Shown in pieces: positions 1 to 11,325 of a stretch of 64,000 bases of DNA. Under the pieces are notes generated by a model that was not told the origin of the DNA, made no database searches, and was given only the letters and a program-made list of their open reading frames with translations. Source of the stretch: Notolepis coatsorum (taxonomy: Eukaryota; Chordata; Actinopteri; Aulopiformes; Paralepididae); contig OZ020589.1 of NCBI GenBank assembly GCA_963971535.1, positions 80,247,078-80,311,077 on the forward strand, given 5' to 3'. Numbering within the stretch: position 1 is the stretch's first letter; each line of letters starts with the position of its first letter. The position numbers were made by a program, and so were the translations under genes.

Positions 1-1101
1 CCTTGACTATTTTATCTGTTAACTTATACATCTTGACTCCTCAGACACGAGGCTTTCACTCTTTGATGACAGCACTACGTTACGCAAAAATTAAACAGAA
101 ACGTAAGGTTATCCTATAACTCTAGTTATGAGTATAGCGAGCGCGCAAAAAAAAAAAAGGACGCAATAAAAAAAAATAATAAAAAAAAAGAGGGCACTGC
201 CCGGCCCGGCCGAGCCCGAATTATTTCTTTAAAAACAAAGCCCTACCCAGCCTGAACCCGTCGGGTCGGGTAGGGCCCCGTCTGGCTCGGGCAGGGTTGC
301 AGTGCACTAGTGCACACGTGCCTTTGTGTGCATGGTTATGTGTGTGTATCATCGATGGGCATGGCTATTACACTATTTAAAAGTGACATATTCAACTAGA
401 CTATAGAAGGTGGTTTCATTTGTGTCAACTGCACTGAATCATATTTGGTTTCATTATTTATTTGACTAATAAACTGTCTGTTATGATTATTTGTTTAGTA
501 AAGTTTTGATTGTGATTATGATTGTGCTGCACACCATTTTTGGAAGGGGGGGGTTGTTTGGTTAGCTGATTAACCTGTCTTATCTTGTCCCTTCACTTTT
601 GAGTTGGATATTGGAACATTGTAACTTGTATTGGACTCGATTGTGATCAATACCAGGCTAAAATTGGGATTATCTTCCCCAATAATAAATATCCTGTCAT
701 GTTAGACTATTCATCTACCCGCGTTGTTTAGTGATTCCTAACAAATGGTCTATGTCCATAAATAAACTGTTCACAAAGATCACAGCCACTCAAAAACATC
801 TTGGTGGCATGACTATACAGATTTTTGTGCATAAATGTCACCAGAGCCTTTTTCTTCTTTTCTCCGGGAGAGGGAGAGCTTCACTGTACTTTCATGAAAT
901 CTGAGTTATATGTGTGATGTCACTAATAGGTAGAACCTATCATGGTCCAATATGTGGTAACTTGACACCTAGCTTCAGCTACACAGAAAGCTGAGTAGGT
1001 ATTGACATGCCTTGAAAGAATATAAGCTGCCGACTTGGAATTCCTGGTAAATATCAATTGGGGCTTGTTGCCAATTTGCATATTTATAGATCCTTGCATT
1101 C
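1..1101 (+). other. gab1: gab1 intron, unannotated part
   Basis: No exon is recognisable here. The sequence is AT-rich, with an A-rich and GC-rich low-complexity patch near 145-300. Because the first gab1 exon seen (6253) already encodes sequence downstream of the PH domain, this stretch is inferred to be intron. No PH-domain coding was found between 1 and 6252. Confidence 0.6.
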
Positions 1102-1105
1102 TTAA

Positions 1106-1986
1106 CACATTGACCGCCACAGCAGGGTGCGCTGATACCCCATTCATTGCCAGGTCTTTATTCAATGGATATAGTTTTAGACTGACATTTGCGAGTGCTT
1201 AAAATGTATCTTATATTATATCTATGGGTCTAATAACGCCGTCTGGTCTCAGTGAGCTGCTTCCAGTCAACATTGCTGAGACGGATTGTTTTTTCATTCG
1301 TATATTTCCGTTTTATAGAGTATGGTTTGGGTGTTTTTCAGTAATTCCAGGAAAAGGCGAGAAAAATGCATTTGACTGTAATCTAATTATATCTAATCAT
1401 CCTGAAATCAACGCTAGATTATCACTATGTCTCCTCGTCCATACATGAAATGACCGTCGTAGCGGGGCGCTCCCCCCCCACCCCCACCGCAGCCAACGGT
1501 AAACAGCGTTACACGGTCCACACAGATAGCTGTGATCGGGGTAGAAATAAATGTCAGATCAACGATCAAATTCATATATGATGTTCTTACCTTGTATCTG
1601 ATGTAATGCAAAAGAGACAATCCAAATATCTGATCGCAATTCCAAATAATGCTTGTGGAGGTCCGCACCACACTACCGACCGTTTCACAATGACGGGCGG
1701 GCTCGCCTGAATATTTAAACCCCGCCCGCCCGGCTCAGATCGCCTCCTAAAAGACACAAGCCCATTTTCAATGAGATGCAATAGCTCCGCCTGGCAGTAG
1801 AGGCCGGTGTTGACCGTCTGCCAGCTCAGACAGGGTCTGAAGACTATACCAGAGGCTGCAGCTATGAATTATGAATAGATATAGCGAATAAACAATATAA
1901 CGATCCCAACTAACTAGTAAACTCGTTATTGCCATTATTCGATTGCCGGCCAATAACGAGTAAACTCGTTTTTGGCGGGGAATGTG
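1106..1986. mobile_element. piggyBac-like non-autonomous element (MITE)
   Basis: The element is flanked by TTAA at 1102-1105 and 1987-1990. The left end reads CACATTGACCGCC and the right end GGCGGGGAATGTG, which are imperfect inverted repeats. A TTAA target duplication with short terminal inverted repeats is the hallmark of the piggyBac superfamily. No transposase reading frame is present, so it would need to be mobilised in trans. Confidence 0.72.
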
Positions 1987-2032
1987 TTAATGCAAGGATA
2001 ACAACTTAACTTGATGGAAAAAACATGTTTAT

Positions 2033-3109
2033 TAGGGGTGGAACGGTTCACAAAATCGACTGTTCCCAAATTCCACCGGCCTGGCCGTGTGGCAATAAAA
2101 GAAACTTGGAACTTGAACTTGTATCACGGTTTTAGGTTTACGGTTTTCGGTTCGGTTCGGTATACGTTGTTTTTTATTTAAAAAAAAAATGTACACCAAA
2201 AATACCATAGATCAACATAAGATATATAGCCTAAAAATAATCAGTTATTCTCAAGGACGTAGTCATGCAAAAAACTGAAAGAATGAGGCCATTTGACATC
2301 AGGAACATTATTTTGACGGTGACGGTTAGAGCTAGGACAGATTTTGGTACAGCAAGAGGGGAGGCATTGCTGATTTAAACATGCTTCTCATTTATTTGGT
2401 AAAAAAAAAGGTTTACCTTTAATAATGTTTGGCACACAAAGACCGAACTGACTGAAAAATATAGCAACATTTGTCAAAGTATTAACTTAGTGCAAACAAA
2501 AAATTATTAAACCTTTCCATTTTTGTGGCCACATTATATACAAAGGCCAAAAAGTAAAAGGCCAAAAAGTTAGTCACAGAAAAGATGATTAGGGTTTTAA
2601 ATAAGGATGTTTATGGGGTTTCTTGTATTAATAATAATTTGCACTAAGGAATGTTGTAACTGTTGTTATCTTTAAAAAAAAGGAGATGTTACAAGGGAAT
2701 GGGGAATATAAACCCCCCCCCCCACACAGTGGTGTGTGGAGTTGGTACGTCCCAGCAGGGACTAGGATGTTATGGGTTGCAGACGCAGTTGACACACACG
2801 CTCTAGTCTCCTGGCTGGTTATTGAACACAAACAGTTATCTTTGAACCTCTGTTGTCAAGCCTCGTCAATATACCCCCCTTCCCCACTAATCGAACTGGT
2901 GTCGTGGAGTCACTTCTCTGTGAGCGTTTCCACGGTTAGCTTGCGGCTAACATTAGTTAGCTCGCGGCTAAAGTTAGTTAGCTCATAGCGTGACGTTAGC
3001 CTAGGTCGAGGCTAACGTTATATAACCAAACAACACACATGCCCCGAACCGTGGAGGGCATGTGTGTATTGTTCGGTACACTGTTCGAATGCGTACCGTT
3101 CCACCCCTA
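2033..3109. mobile_element. hAT-type MITE, 8-bp TSD ATGTTTAT
   Basis: Terminal inverted repeats TAGGGGTGGAACGGT (left) and ACCGTTCCACCCCTA (right) are bounded by an exact 8-bp direct repeat ATGTTTAT at 2025-2032 and 3110-3117. An 8-bp duplication is typical of hAT transposition. The interior has no long reading frame and includes a C-tract near 2710 and a short tandem motif rich in GTTAGC around 2935-3020. Confidence 0.85.
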
Positions 3110-3870
3110 ATGTTTATTCAAATGATTATTCAACCTAGAAAATGTTTAAGGGTTTAAAATACATGGAGGGGATCTTTAAATATGACTAATCTTTGAATCA
3201 ATGCACCCCGAATCCCCGATATATCGATATAGGGTCATACTTAAAGGGGAATGTCACACGTTTTCCCCCCACAAACTTCATCTCCCACTCATGTTCTTTG
3301 GAGCAGCCACATATGTGACCCGGCACAGTCTAGCCCGCCTTGTTAAGGAGCACACGATTCTTCAGAAAATCCCAAAATGTTGCGCAATTCAGAAATAGGT
3401 CAACATTTTTAATTAGTGGTTTGAAATGTTCTATCCGTTTCCTTATCAAGTTGTTTAAAATGAAATGTATTTTATTTTCATTAGTCTTCCGGGTATTTTA
3501 TTTAGAAAAATTTACACTTCCGCCTGCGCCTCACTCCTGCGTACTTGACTCAGTCACAGGTGTTTAATAAAGGCTGACAGTGCGCATAAGGCATATAATA
3601 AAGGCATAACTGTTAGATTATTGAATTTATCAACGAATGCATCTATTTCAGTCGCAAGTCAGTCAGGCTCGTGCTGCTTGCTCATAACGGAGTAGATAGG
3701 TGGTTCCGTCACTGACTGAGGGCAGCGCACACACAATACACACATACCATGGAGCGACTGTAAACTGTCTCTCACATCATAATAACAGTCACATTGATGC
3801 TCCCCGGCAGCTCATCTGGAGAATGTGTTAGTGGGGGGAGGGGTTAGGTGTGTTGCAATGTGGGTACAGT

Positions 3871-4588
3871 TAGGGTTGGGTACCGTTCACATTTGAACCG
3901 GTACCGGTACCTGTGAATCGATACCGGTACCCAACGGTACCTTTTTTCTGTACTTTAGTCTAAAAAAAATGCAATCTACCTACCTCAGTTGTAATTTTTT
4001 TTAAATTATTTATTATCATTATTCTTTATTTAGGACAATTTGTTAACACTTTGAGTGCCACGAGGTGGCGCCAGAGTTAGCGCTTCAATCCCACCATCGG
4101 CGCCAATGTTACGCTTAATATCGCCTAATCTATGTTTTCGATAAGTGTATGGATCCAACGTGTGTACAGTGCAGTACATGATTCTGCGGGTCTCAGAGGC
4201 TCCAGAATGAACTGTGATAACCCCGGCTGCATCAGTGGACTGGAAAATGTGGAGTACAGGATTTTTCCCCACATCCATTTTCATTGAGTCCATTCCAAAA
4301 TCCCTTATGTCATCTGGGAGACGATAGGGGGCGCTTTTTTCCACATCTGATCGCCGGCGGCGCTCGGGTATACTAGGGTAGGCTCGCGTGATGCAATATG
4401 ATTTCAGATCGCTAAAAAAAAGAAGAAAAAAATTCAGAGAAATCTCGTGAGTGGCAGTGAAAGTGTTAATATATATATAATATATAATATTGCAGCGAGC
4501 ATTGTCTGCATCTAGCTTTGTAAAGTGTAACAACACTTGCAACCGTTTTTGGCTTGCCATTGCCACGACTGCTTTGTTGTTGAATCAA
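3871..4588. mobile_element. Truncated copy of the TAGGGATGGGTACC hAT MITE family
   Basis: The left end TAGGGTTGGGTACCG and the GGTACCGGTACC-rich subterminal sequence match, in reverse orientation, the complete element at 15035-15425. The shared internal segment around 4550-4588 (a string coding for TTGTTGTTGAATCAAG) also matches. The copy is split by the piggyBac-like MITE at 4047-4465, and its far end is replaced by an unrelated repeat at about 4590. Confidence 0.65.
4047..4465. mobile_element. piggyBac-like MITE nested in a hAT MITE
   Basis: Flanked by TTAA at 4043-4046 and 4466-4469. The ends are CACTTTGAGTGCC and GGCAGTGAAAGTG, close to the ends of the large piggyBac transposon at 30802-40547 (CACTTTGGGTGCC). 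It has no credible transposase coding. Its insertion into the 3871-4588 element makes it the younger of the two. Confidence 0.78.
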
Positions 4589-4589
4589 G

Positions 4590-4762
4590 TCCGACGGTTA
4601 AGCTTAGGCACTCTTTCGAAGTTGGTTAAGGTTAGAGTTTGTCTTAGAGCATGGCGATAGAACGCCAGTTAGTTTGCAGGCTGTTAGACCCGGAAATAGG
4701 CGCAGAACTTGCTGTCCCACGATTGGCGCACATGTCACATGACCTGGCCAATCGGAGCGCAA
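4590..4762. repeat. Fragment related to the foldback hAT MITE at 40993-41362
   Basis: The stretch beginning GGTTAAGCTTAGGCACTCT and continuing past ATGGCGATAGAACGCCAG is nearly the same as 41140-41300, inside the complete MITE at 40993-41362. Here the terminal inverted repeats are not intact, so this is a fragment. Confidence 0.6.
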
Positions 4763-4834
4763 AACTCGAACGCGGAAACAAACATTTGTTGTCGAAAATA
4801 TTCACGCAGCCGGGGTTGTTAAATTGCAGCACGA

Positions 4835-5165
4835 ATGCGTTCGCAGATCAAGTCAGTTTTCTCACGTTGCAGTTTACAATAAAGTATTTGAGCACTTCTT
4901 TATGATATAATTAGGTTTTTTTTATTCATTTTCAAGGTGAAGATAATGGATAAAGATAATTAGAAAAATATTTCAAGCATTTTTAAGTTCCATTCACCGC
5001 TTGATATAATTCATCGAATGAATATGCTCCGCAGATAAAGTCAGTTTAGCTCACGTTGCTATTACAATAAAGTATCTGAGCACTTTTTATGATATAATTA
5101 GGTTTTTCGTTTCTTTTCAAGGTGAAGATGATTAGAAAGATATTTGATGCTTTTTTAGTTCGGTA
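4835..5165. repeat. Tandem duplication of about 190 bp
   Basis: Two imperfect direct copies (about 4835-4990 and 5028-5165) share CAGATAAAGTCAGTTT-like sequence, an ACAATAAAGTAT core, a GATATAATTAGGTTTTT core and TTCAAGGTGAAGAT. No coding potential was recognised. Confidence 0.55.
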
Positions 5166-5408
5166 AATAAATGCTTCGCTTTTTTCACGCACACATTTGT
5201 TACTCAATAGGCAGGCACGTTAACCTCACTTGTTATCTCGCCCCATGCCTCTTTTTGTTCTACATTAGTGTGACTTACTAATATAGGGTCTTTCACTGTA
5301 CATAATTGAGGTCCAATGTCTGTAGTGCATCTCCGTTCTCTTGATTCTGAAATAGGTCTCCTATCTTCTCACGTTGCATATTATTTTAATAACGGAACTG
5401 ACCCAGTA

Positions 5409-5820
5409 GGGCTGGGCGATATGGCCAAAAATTATATCACGATAACGATATGATAATGTTATCATATCACTCGATATAGATAATTATCTATATTGTTATT
5501 AGTATAAAAAAACACAGATGTATGTTTATTTTTCAGCAATTCTTTGTTGTTTCCGCCATCTTTAGTGTTACAGCCCCTCACACTCGAGTTCTCAGGCTGC
5601 AGCTGGTTTGAAAGCGAAAGTAAACAAGGTTCTCTGCCTGCTGTGGCTCCAGGGGAGTTGAATAGTTCTGGCTCTGCTAGTTTCTTTTCCATCTTTTGGC
5701 GCATTTTTGGTGGACAAAAATGTGCACCGTGACTCGCGACTGGAGACTAGCTCTGCTAGCACACATAGCCTTCTGTGTACAGACGGTTTCAAACTGTATT
5801 TTAAATGAGAAAGCAAACAA
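5409..5820. mobile_element. Possible truncated hAT MITE
   Basis: The left edge TAGGGCTGGGCGATATGG resembles fish hAT termini, and TGACCCAG directly precedes it and recurs at about 5821. No matching inverted repeat is visible at the right edge, so the boundary is uncertain and the direct repeat could be chance. Confidence 0.3.
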
Positions 5821-6252
5821 ATGACCCAGTACTTTGTCCCCGGTGTTAAAATTATCTTTGGAACCGTTTGTGTTCAATTGTATCTGATTCTCTTCTCTCA
5901 GTCAAAATGTAAAGTGTATCTCTCCGTTCAGCCTCTGTGTGGGATTTCAGAATATTTCAGGGCTTTGCACCTCCTGGTGGCATATAACAGAACAGCAATC
6001 AACCTCAAAATTAAACCACGACAGCACCGCGGTAGAATGGTAGACCGTCCTAAGGGCTGCATCTGTACATCCAGCTGACATCACAAAGTGGAGGGTTCCT
6101 TTTCTCTTATCTCTAGCTTTAGGACTGAGTACTGCAAAGACTGCCCAAACTGCCCTGGGACACAGGAATAACATGTGTAAATTATTGAAATGGGTGTCAT
6201 CTCTTTTTTTAAATGAACTTTGATGCATGTAACTCTTTTCCCCCTCCTCCAG

Positions 6253-6478
6253 AGGCGAAGGCTGCGCACCAGTCGGCGATTGGGGGTTCAGTGGTGGATA
6301 CCCCTCCTCACCCAGCACTGGGCAGTATTGTGGGTCCAGTGGGGGCCATCTTATCCAGCGTGCCCCCTCCCTACCAGCCAGTGAGCGTTCGTCACCTGGA
6401 CTCTCAGTCCAGCCTGGATGAGCCACAGGACTACTTATGGCTGGTCAACTGTGAGAGCAAGAAGCCTGAACCCAACAG
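6253..6478 (+). CDS. gab1: gab1 exon: first exon after the PH domain
   Basis: This exon encodes part of GAB1, a scaffold that is recruited to activated receptor tyrosine kinases such as MET and EGFR and assembles PI3K, SHP2, Crk and GRB2 at the membrane. The acceptor follows a C/T-rich tract ending CCTCCAG, and the donor is CAG|GTTAGA. The reading frame gives a proline-rich stretch with PPPYQP, then DEPQDYLWLVNCESKKPEP, which matches the GAB1 family region just past the PH domain. The exon ends in phase 2 (AG|). Its start could be shifted by 2 nt because two AGs lie in tandem at 6251-6254. PH-domain exons must lie upstream, outside the window. The Tyr in DYLWL sits in an acidic context. Identification as gab1 rather than gab2 rests mainly on the downstream exons. 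Confidence 0.93.
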
Positions 6479-6920
6479 GTTAGAGTGTGTGTGGGTTGGT
6501 TGACTGGGTGGGTGGGTGTCTCTTACAATGTTTGCTTTAACCTTCAATTAAAGAATTTGAGCTTCTTCAAAATCTTGTAAATAATAAACATTTTGGCATA
6601 CAAGAAGCTTGTCCTGTATTCATCAGATTAAGCCTCGGTATGGCCGACATACTGGCTCAATTCGGGGGTGATGGACCTGGCCATGTATGGTGATTTTCAA
6701 AGGAGTTGACTTTAACTTGATACTGTATATGAATGAAATTAGGCTCAATGGAACCATACGACTCACCTTTACAGCAATGCCCAAGTTATGCTGGTCCCAT
6801 GCAGCTGTGGGCCAAATCCTTCTGGATGTACAACATGTCAGTTTCATGGTATTATCATTTTTATAGTAGTAGTATACAGTAGTATTACAGTAAATAAATG
6901 GCTGTAACGTACATTCTTAA

Positions 6921-7879
6921 CACATTCATGGCCATTTGGATCCGTCTAAATTCACTGTAGACGGCCAGCATTTCTAAACAGACTTGCATAGTCTGTGGGG
7001 CTGTTTGTAGAGCAAAATCTATACTTTATAGTATTGCTATCTGTCCATTCTCATTGTCAATTGACACCATAAACCGTCCCTTAAAAATGGCTTAAAGAAA
7101 TAATTTTTTTCATCAATGCGTTCTCATTTTATAGAGTCTTGAATATAAGCGTTATAAGGGATTTCGGCTGGGATATTTCCTGGAACGCGAGATACAGGGC
7201 TAATAGCTACTACCGTTAAATCCAATGGCATTTCGGATATACAGAAACTACAGTTAAAACTCAAACTGCATATGATCGGTATGATGATCCACCATGAATG
7301 CATGAAAGGGGGGGGGGGGTGGGGGGGCGTGGGACGTCGTTTCTGATTATTGATTACCAATAACCGCATTAGCCTCATTTGCTGATCGGGTGGATGGCTA
7401 TCATAACAAGCCCTGATCAGCATGTAATTTACGTTAAAAAGATCTTACCGTGGGCCGGTTGGATCCCCCAAAGCATTTCCCAGTTATCGATCGCCATCTG
7501 GTAGATCCATATGTCCGTTGGCTGATGATATTCCTTTACTGCATAGTGAATTCCGCGTCGCAAAAGGTATTCCAAGCTACTAGGCTGCACATCCAGAATC
7601 CAGCTAACTGGAAACTACATTGAAAGTAAAAAAAAATAGTGCACCGTTCTGCCACAGGGCACACTGCATTATCGAGACAGCGCCCCTAAGAGGATTTGGC
7701 CGGTAATGCACTTTTCAGAATTCGAAGAGGAGGGTAGATCTGCAGTGCAGCTCAGTGACATCGAGTAGGTTATTACAATGGAATAAAAGCCAAAACAACC
7801 TTGCCACGGACATGTCCGTGGTTGGTCCTCAACCGTTGGATTCGAATCACAGATTTATCTGTGGTTGACCCCGAAACGG
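6921..7879. mobile_element. Possible degenerate piggyBac-like MITE
   Basis: TTAA at 6917-6920 followed by CACATTCATGGCC, and TTAA at 7880-7883 preceded by GACCCCGAAACGG, resemble diverged piggyBac-like ends, but only about half of the positions match. The interior carries a G-tract (7308-7327) and no gene. The boundary assignment is weak. Confidence 0.33.
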
Positions 7880-8867
7880 TTAAGTCAAATATGTTCACAC
7901 AAAGGCAATTTATAATGGTGACTTGCCAGAAAAAAGGGTTAGGTTACCCTGAATGATATGCTATATGCACTAAGACCTTTCAGGTCAAGAATAGAACCAG
8001 AACCGGGACTAGAGCTCTATTTTAGATTTTTAGAGGTATATTGCAGATGTTTAAGTTGAATCCTGTCATTCTGTCATGAGGAGGACATGATGATCAGACA
8101 TAAAACTGACCCACGTGTTCTGTGTGTCGGGGGCTTTACCACATCACTGCAGCCGAGCTCTCGAGACACATGTTGCTTCTATGTTGTATGTCCCATTATC
8201 ACGTCCTCCTCACTACAGGATGATATCATTCGGGGGGAAAATATCTGCTAAATGCCCATTTAAATCAAGTAGGTGTGGTGGTCCTGTAGAACCCATGAGT
8301 TGTTAAGTTCTGCAAACCGGTTGACTAAAACCATCCATAATATAAACCTCTTGGTTTAAACGTAGAAACGTCAGCACAATATTGGCCTGGGGGAGAAGAG
8401 CATCGTCTTTCTGTGTGGCCAGTGGCCCGAGACAACAAGCAGGGGATGCTCATCGCAGGGGATGGCCATCGCAGGGGATGTTCATCCAAAATGTCTTTGC
8501 TGTGATCTGAGACTTTCAAAAACCAATACTGATGCTCGTCACAAGTGTTATCGAGCTGTCCATGGTAGCCATTGTTGAGATGCACCGGCTCAATGACATG
8601 ATGGGACGTTCCATCAGTTCAAGGTCTCTGCCCCAACCCTGTGTGTGTGTATGTGTATGTGGGACCTGTGTCGTTTTGCTTTCTCCTACTTCCATATATA
8701 CTGTGTGTCTTGTCATTGGCCTGTCTAGATCTCTATCCGTTCTCTCTCGTCAGTCATTGCTAAATTATTATATGTGGACATGATGGTTTCCTTCTATACT
8801 GTACATTCCAGTCCAGTTCTCTCTTTGGTTTCTTTAGCTCATCTCATCTTTGCTGCTACCTTCCTCC

Positions 8868-8940
8868 CTGTGTGTGTGTGCGTGCGTGCGTGTGTCTGTC
8901 TGTCTGTGTCTTTGTCTGTGTCTGTGTGTGTGTTGGGATG
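8868..8940 (+). repeat. TG-rich microsatellite upstream of the candidate cassette exon
   Basis: A (TG)n and (TCTG)n tract occupies the place of the polypyrimidine tract immediately before the TAG acceptor at 8943-8945. In RNA this is UG-rich, the type of sequence bound by CELF and TDP-43 family splicing regulators. That role is inference here. Confidence 0.8.
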
Positions 8941-8945
8941 TGTAG

Positions 8946-9038
8946 TCCACTGCGTCCCCCCTCTCCGCTGGAGGCTGATCAGGAGTACTTGCTCCTGGAG
9001 GAATGTGAAAGCAGGACTCTTCCCCTACAGGCCAGTCT
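8946..9038 (+). CDS. gab1: gab1 candidate cassette exon, 93 nt (31 codons)
   Basis: An unreported-looking small exon fits exactly between the exons ending 6478 and starting 10649. The acceptor is TGTAG|T at 8944-8945 and the donor is TCT|GTGAGT. Phase is 2 at both ends, so skipping or inclusion keeps frame. The peptide contains EADQEYLLLEECESRTLP, which resembles the end of the preceding exon (DEPQDYLWLVNCESKKPEP), as if that exon had been partly duplicated. Known human GAB1 isoforms of 694 and 724 residues differ by about this length, so this may be the fish counterpart of the alternative exon; that equivalence is from memory and inferred. TG repeats flank it on both sides, which suits regulated splicing. 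Confidence 0.72.
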
Positions 9039-9076
9039 GTGAGTGGCCAGCCTGCCTGCTGGAGTCAGCCTGCCTC

Positions 9077-9091
9077 TGTTTGTGTGTGTGT

Positions 9092-9127
<36 letters not shown>
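9077..9127 (+). repeat. (TG)n microsatellite downstream of the cassette exon
   Basis: A near-pure TG run begins about 40 nt after the GTGAGT donor at 9039. It pairs with the TG tract before the exon. CA-rich, TC-rich and CT-rich simple sequence then runs on to about 9450. Confidence 0.9.
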
Positions 9128-9130
<3 letters not shown>

Positions 9131-9463
9131 GAGTGGTGGTATACATACACACAAACACACAAACATATAAACGCCTACACTCTCACTCACTAACGCACAC
9201 TCACTCATTCACTCACACACACACCGTCTCTCGCTCTCTCTCGCTCTCTCTCTCTCACTCATACAAATACAATATAAATGTAGTAATGTACTTGTAAAAA
9301 CCACCATCAAATGACACATCACACGCACACACCCATACATATACATATACATACTCACACCTACACACCATCACCTCTCTCTCTCGCTCTATCTCTTTCT
9401 CGCTCTATCTCTTTCTTTTTCTTTCTTTTCTTTTCCTCTCCCTCTATCTGGCTCTTTATCCCC

Positions 9464-9466
<3 letters not shown>

Positions 9467-9521
<55 letters not shown>

Positions 9522-9554
9522 ATCTCTATCTCTATCTCTATCTCTATCTCTATC

Positions 9555-9629
<75 letters not shown>
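9467..9629. repeat. (CT)n and (CTCTAT)n compound microsatellite
   Basis: A pure CT array is interrupted by about twelve CTCTAT hexamers and then returns to CT. It reads as Ser-Leu or Arg-Glu repeats in open frames on both strands, but these are compositional artefacts. The transcript strand is pyrimidine-only. Confidence 0.95.
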
Positions 9630-9632
<3 letters not shown>

Positions 9633-9639
9633 ATAGATA

Positions 9640-10648
9640 ACATACTGCAGCATCCATGTACACATTGTTGTCATTGCTGGCTTTGAATGAAGCCCTAACG
9701 CTTTTTTTATCAGTGTGGAAAATGGGATCCAGCCGCTCGCTGCATTGCTTTCGTCATTGCTTTGCACGTTAAGCCATTTCCAAACCAAGTGACTCATCCA
9801 CTCATCTTATCCACAAAAGCTATCCAGCTCCACATGGTGTGTTTTCTCACTCATGTCAGTAGGATGACAGGATGAGCAATGGGACACGGCCGACCAGCCC
9901 TTTGACATACTAACTCTGGGGTTACTGACAATGCACCGGCTGTGGTTCAAAAAAGAAAATTCCCAATTTGATCTTCATTTGAATAATCGTATATTGGTTC
10001 ATAAAATCCCAGATCAATTATATATATATATAATGTGTGTATATGTTATAGTTTTTTGCCTGCTGCAGTGTGTTGGTCATGTTAAAGAAAAAGTACACTG
10101 CAACTGCTTTGTGGTAAATTCTTAATGTAAACATGAATATATTTTATAATACACCAGGTTATAAAAGGTTCCTTGTACAATTTACAGCCTTAGTTCTCTC
10201 AGAATCTCTTTCATAGCCAAGCAAAATTGGAACTTAAATATCCCTAACCAAATCTATTGAATCGAATCGGAACCTTTAATCGATTGGGGAAACCAGTGGG
10301 GATACCAGCCCTAGTGTGGATATTGTCAACACTGTTTTTGTGTTTTGTTTTAATTGTTATATATTAATGTTTGTATTGTAGATAATCAACATTTCTGGTG
10401 TGTGTGTGGGGGGGCGGGGGGTGTGTGTATTATAAGTAACAATGTCTGTGTTTTTACATAATCTACAATAACACTATCACTGAATATTTCTACACTAACA
10501 TGTTTTCATTTAGGATATTTGTAGTGTTCTGTCATGTTGCATGTTGTCAACAGTATGTTTATTGTATATGCTAAACATTTTCTCACTCTCTTTCTCATTC
10601 ACTCTTTCTCTCTCCCCCTCTCTTTTCTCCCTCTCTTTTCTTCCTCAG
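9640..10648 (+). other. gab1: gab1 intron, no gene seen
   Basis: Intronic sequence between the CT array and the large exon. It ends in a long C/T-rich tract (about 10579-10646) before the TCAG acceptor. A fragment ending ACCAGCCCTAG near 10315 resembles a transposon terminus, but no partner end was found. Confidence 0.6.
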
Positions 10649-11325
10649 AGCCCACGCCGAGTGCTCCAAGTCTACCTCCTCCGAGACGGACCTGAATGAC
10701 AACCTGCCCTCCCACCGTACGCCCACCTCTTCCACCTCCTCCTCCAAGCACACCTCCCACAATGGCTTCTTCCCGCCACAACCGGCCTCCGCCTCGTGCA
10801 TCTATGACTCGCCGCCGTCGCGCGGCGCCTCCCTCTCGGCTGACGCTGGCCTCTACCACCTCCCCCGGAGCTACTCCCAGGACACCGTGCTCCTCCCCAA
10901 GTCGGCCTCGTCCCCCCCTGTCCCCCCAGAGGGCGGTGACGGCTCGGACCTGTACGTCTTCAACACGCCATCGCGGAAGCCTTCCTTCGAGGCACAGATG
11001 CGTAACCTGTCGGTGAGCTACGACATCCCGCCCACCCCGGGCGCCAACTGCACCTACCACGTGCCCCGCACGCTGTCCGCCTCGGCGGGGGGCTCGGAGA
11101 GCGGGGGGGATGTGGTGGTGCCCCCCCCCCGGCCCCCCAAGCCGTCGCTCAGCTCCACCTCAGGACCTCCGCCGCCGGCAGACCGCTCCCCCACGGACAC
11201 CTACTGCGTTCCGCGCTCCGCCTCGGAGACGGACGGGAACTACTGCGTACCCACCAGCGCCGGGAGCATGAAGGCACTACGCAGCAACACCATCGGCACC
11301 ATGGACTCTGCGCGCCTTCGGAAAG
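10649..11325 (+). CDS. gab1: gab1 large exon with YxxP (Crk SH2) motifs
   Basis: The largest gab1 exon in the window (677 nt) enters in phase 2 and leaves in phase 1 at AAAG|GTACGT. The frame starts RAHAECSKSTSSETDLND, then carries a run of tyrosine-based YxxP motifs: IYDSP, LYHLP, SYDIPPTPG, TYHVP, YCVPRS and YCVPTS. In GAB1 such sites bind the SH2 domains of Crk family adaptors and PLC-gamma. LYVFNTPS and PPPRPPKPS, a GRB2 SH3-type proline motif, are also present and conserved in the family. The exon is GC-rich compared with its AT-rich introns. It ends ..NTIGTMDSARLRK. Several open frames on both strands across this exon are shadows of it. Confidence 0.96.

Noticed and set aside
5409-5820. 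Complete hAT MITE with TGACCCAG duplication
   Set aside because: The right side shows no inverted repeat, so the direct repeat may be accidental; kept only as a low-confidence feature.
9311-9797. Ser-Leu and Arg-Glu repeat open frames
   Set aside because: Pure products of the CT/GA microsatellite at 9467-9629.
10599-11060. Antisense and alternate-frame open frames across the large gab1 exon
   Set aside because: Shadows of a GC-rich coding exon; the + strand frame matches GAB1.
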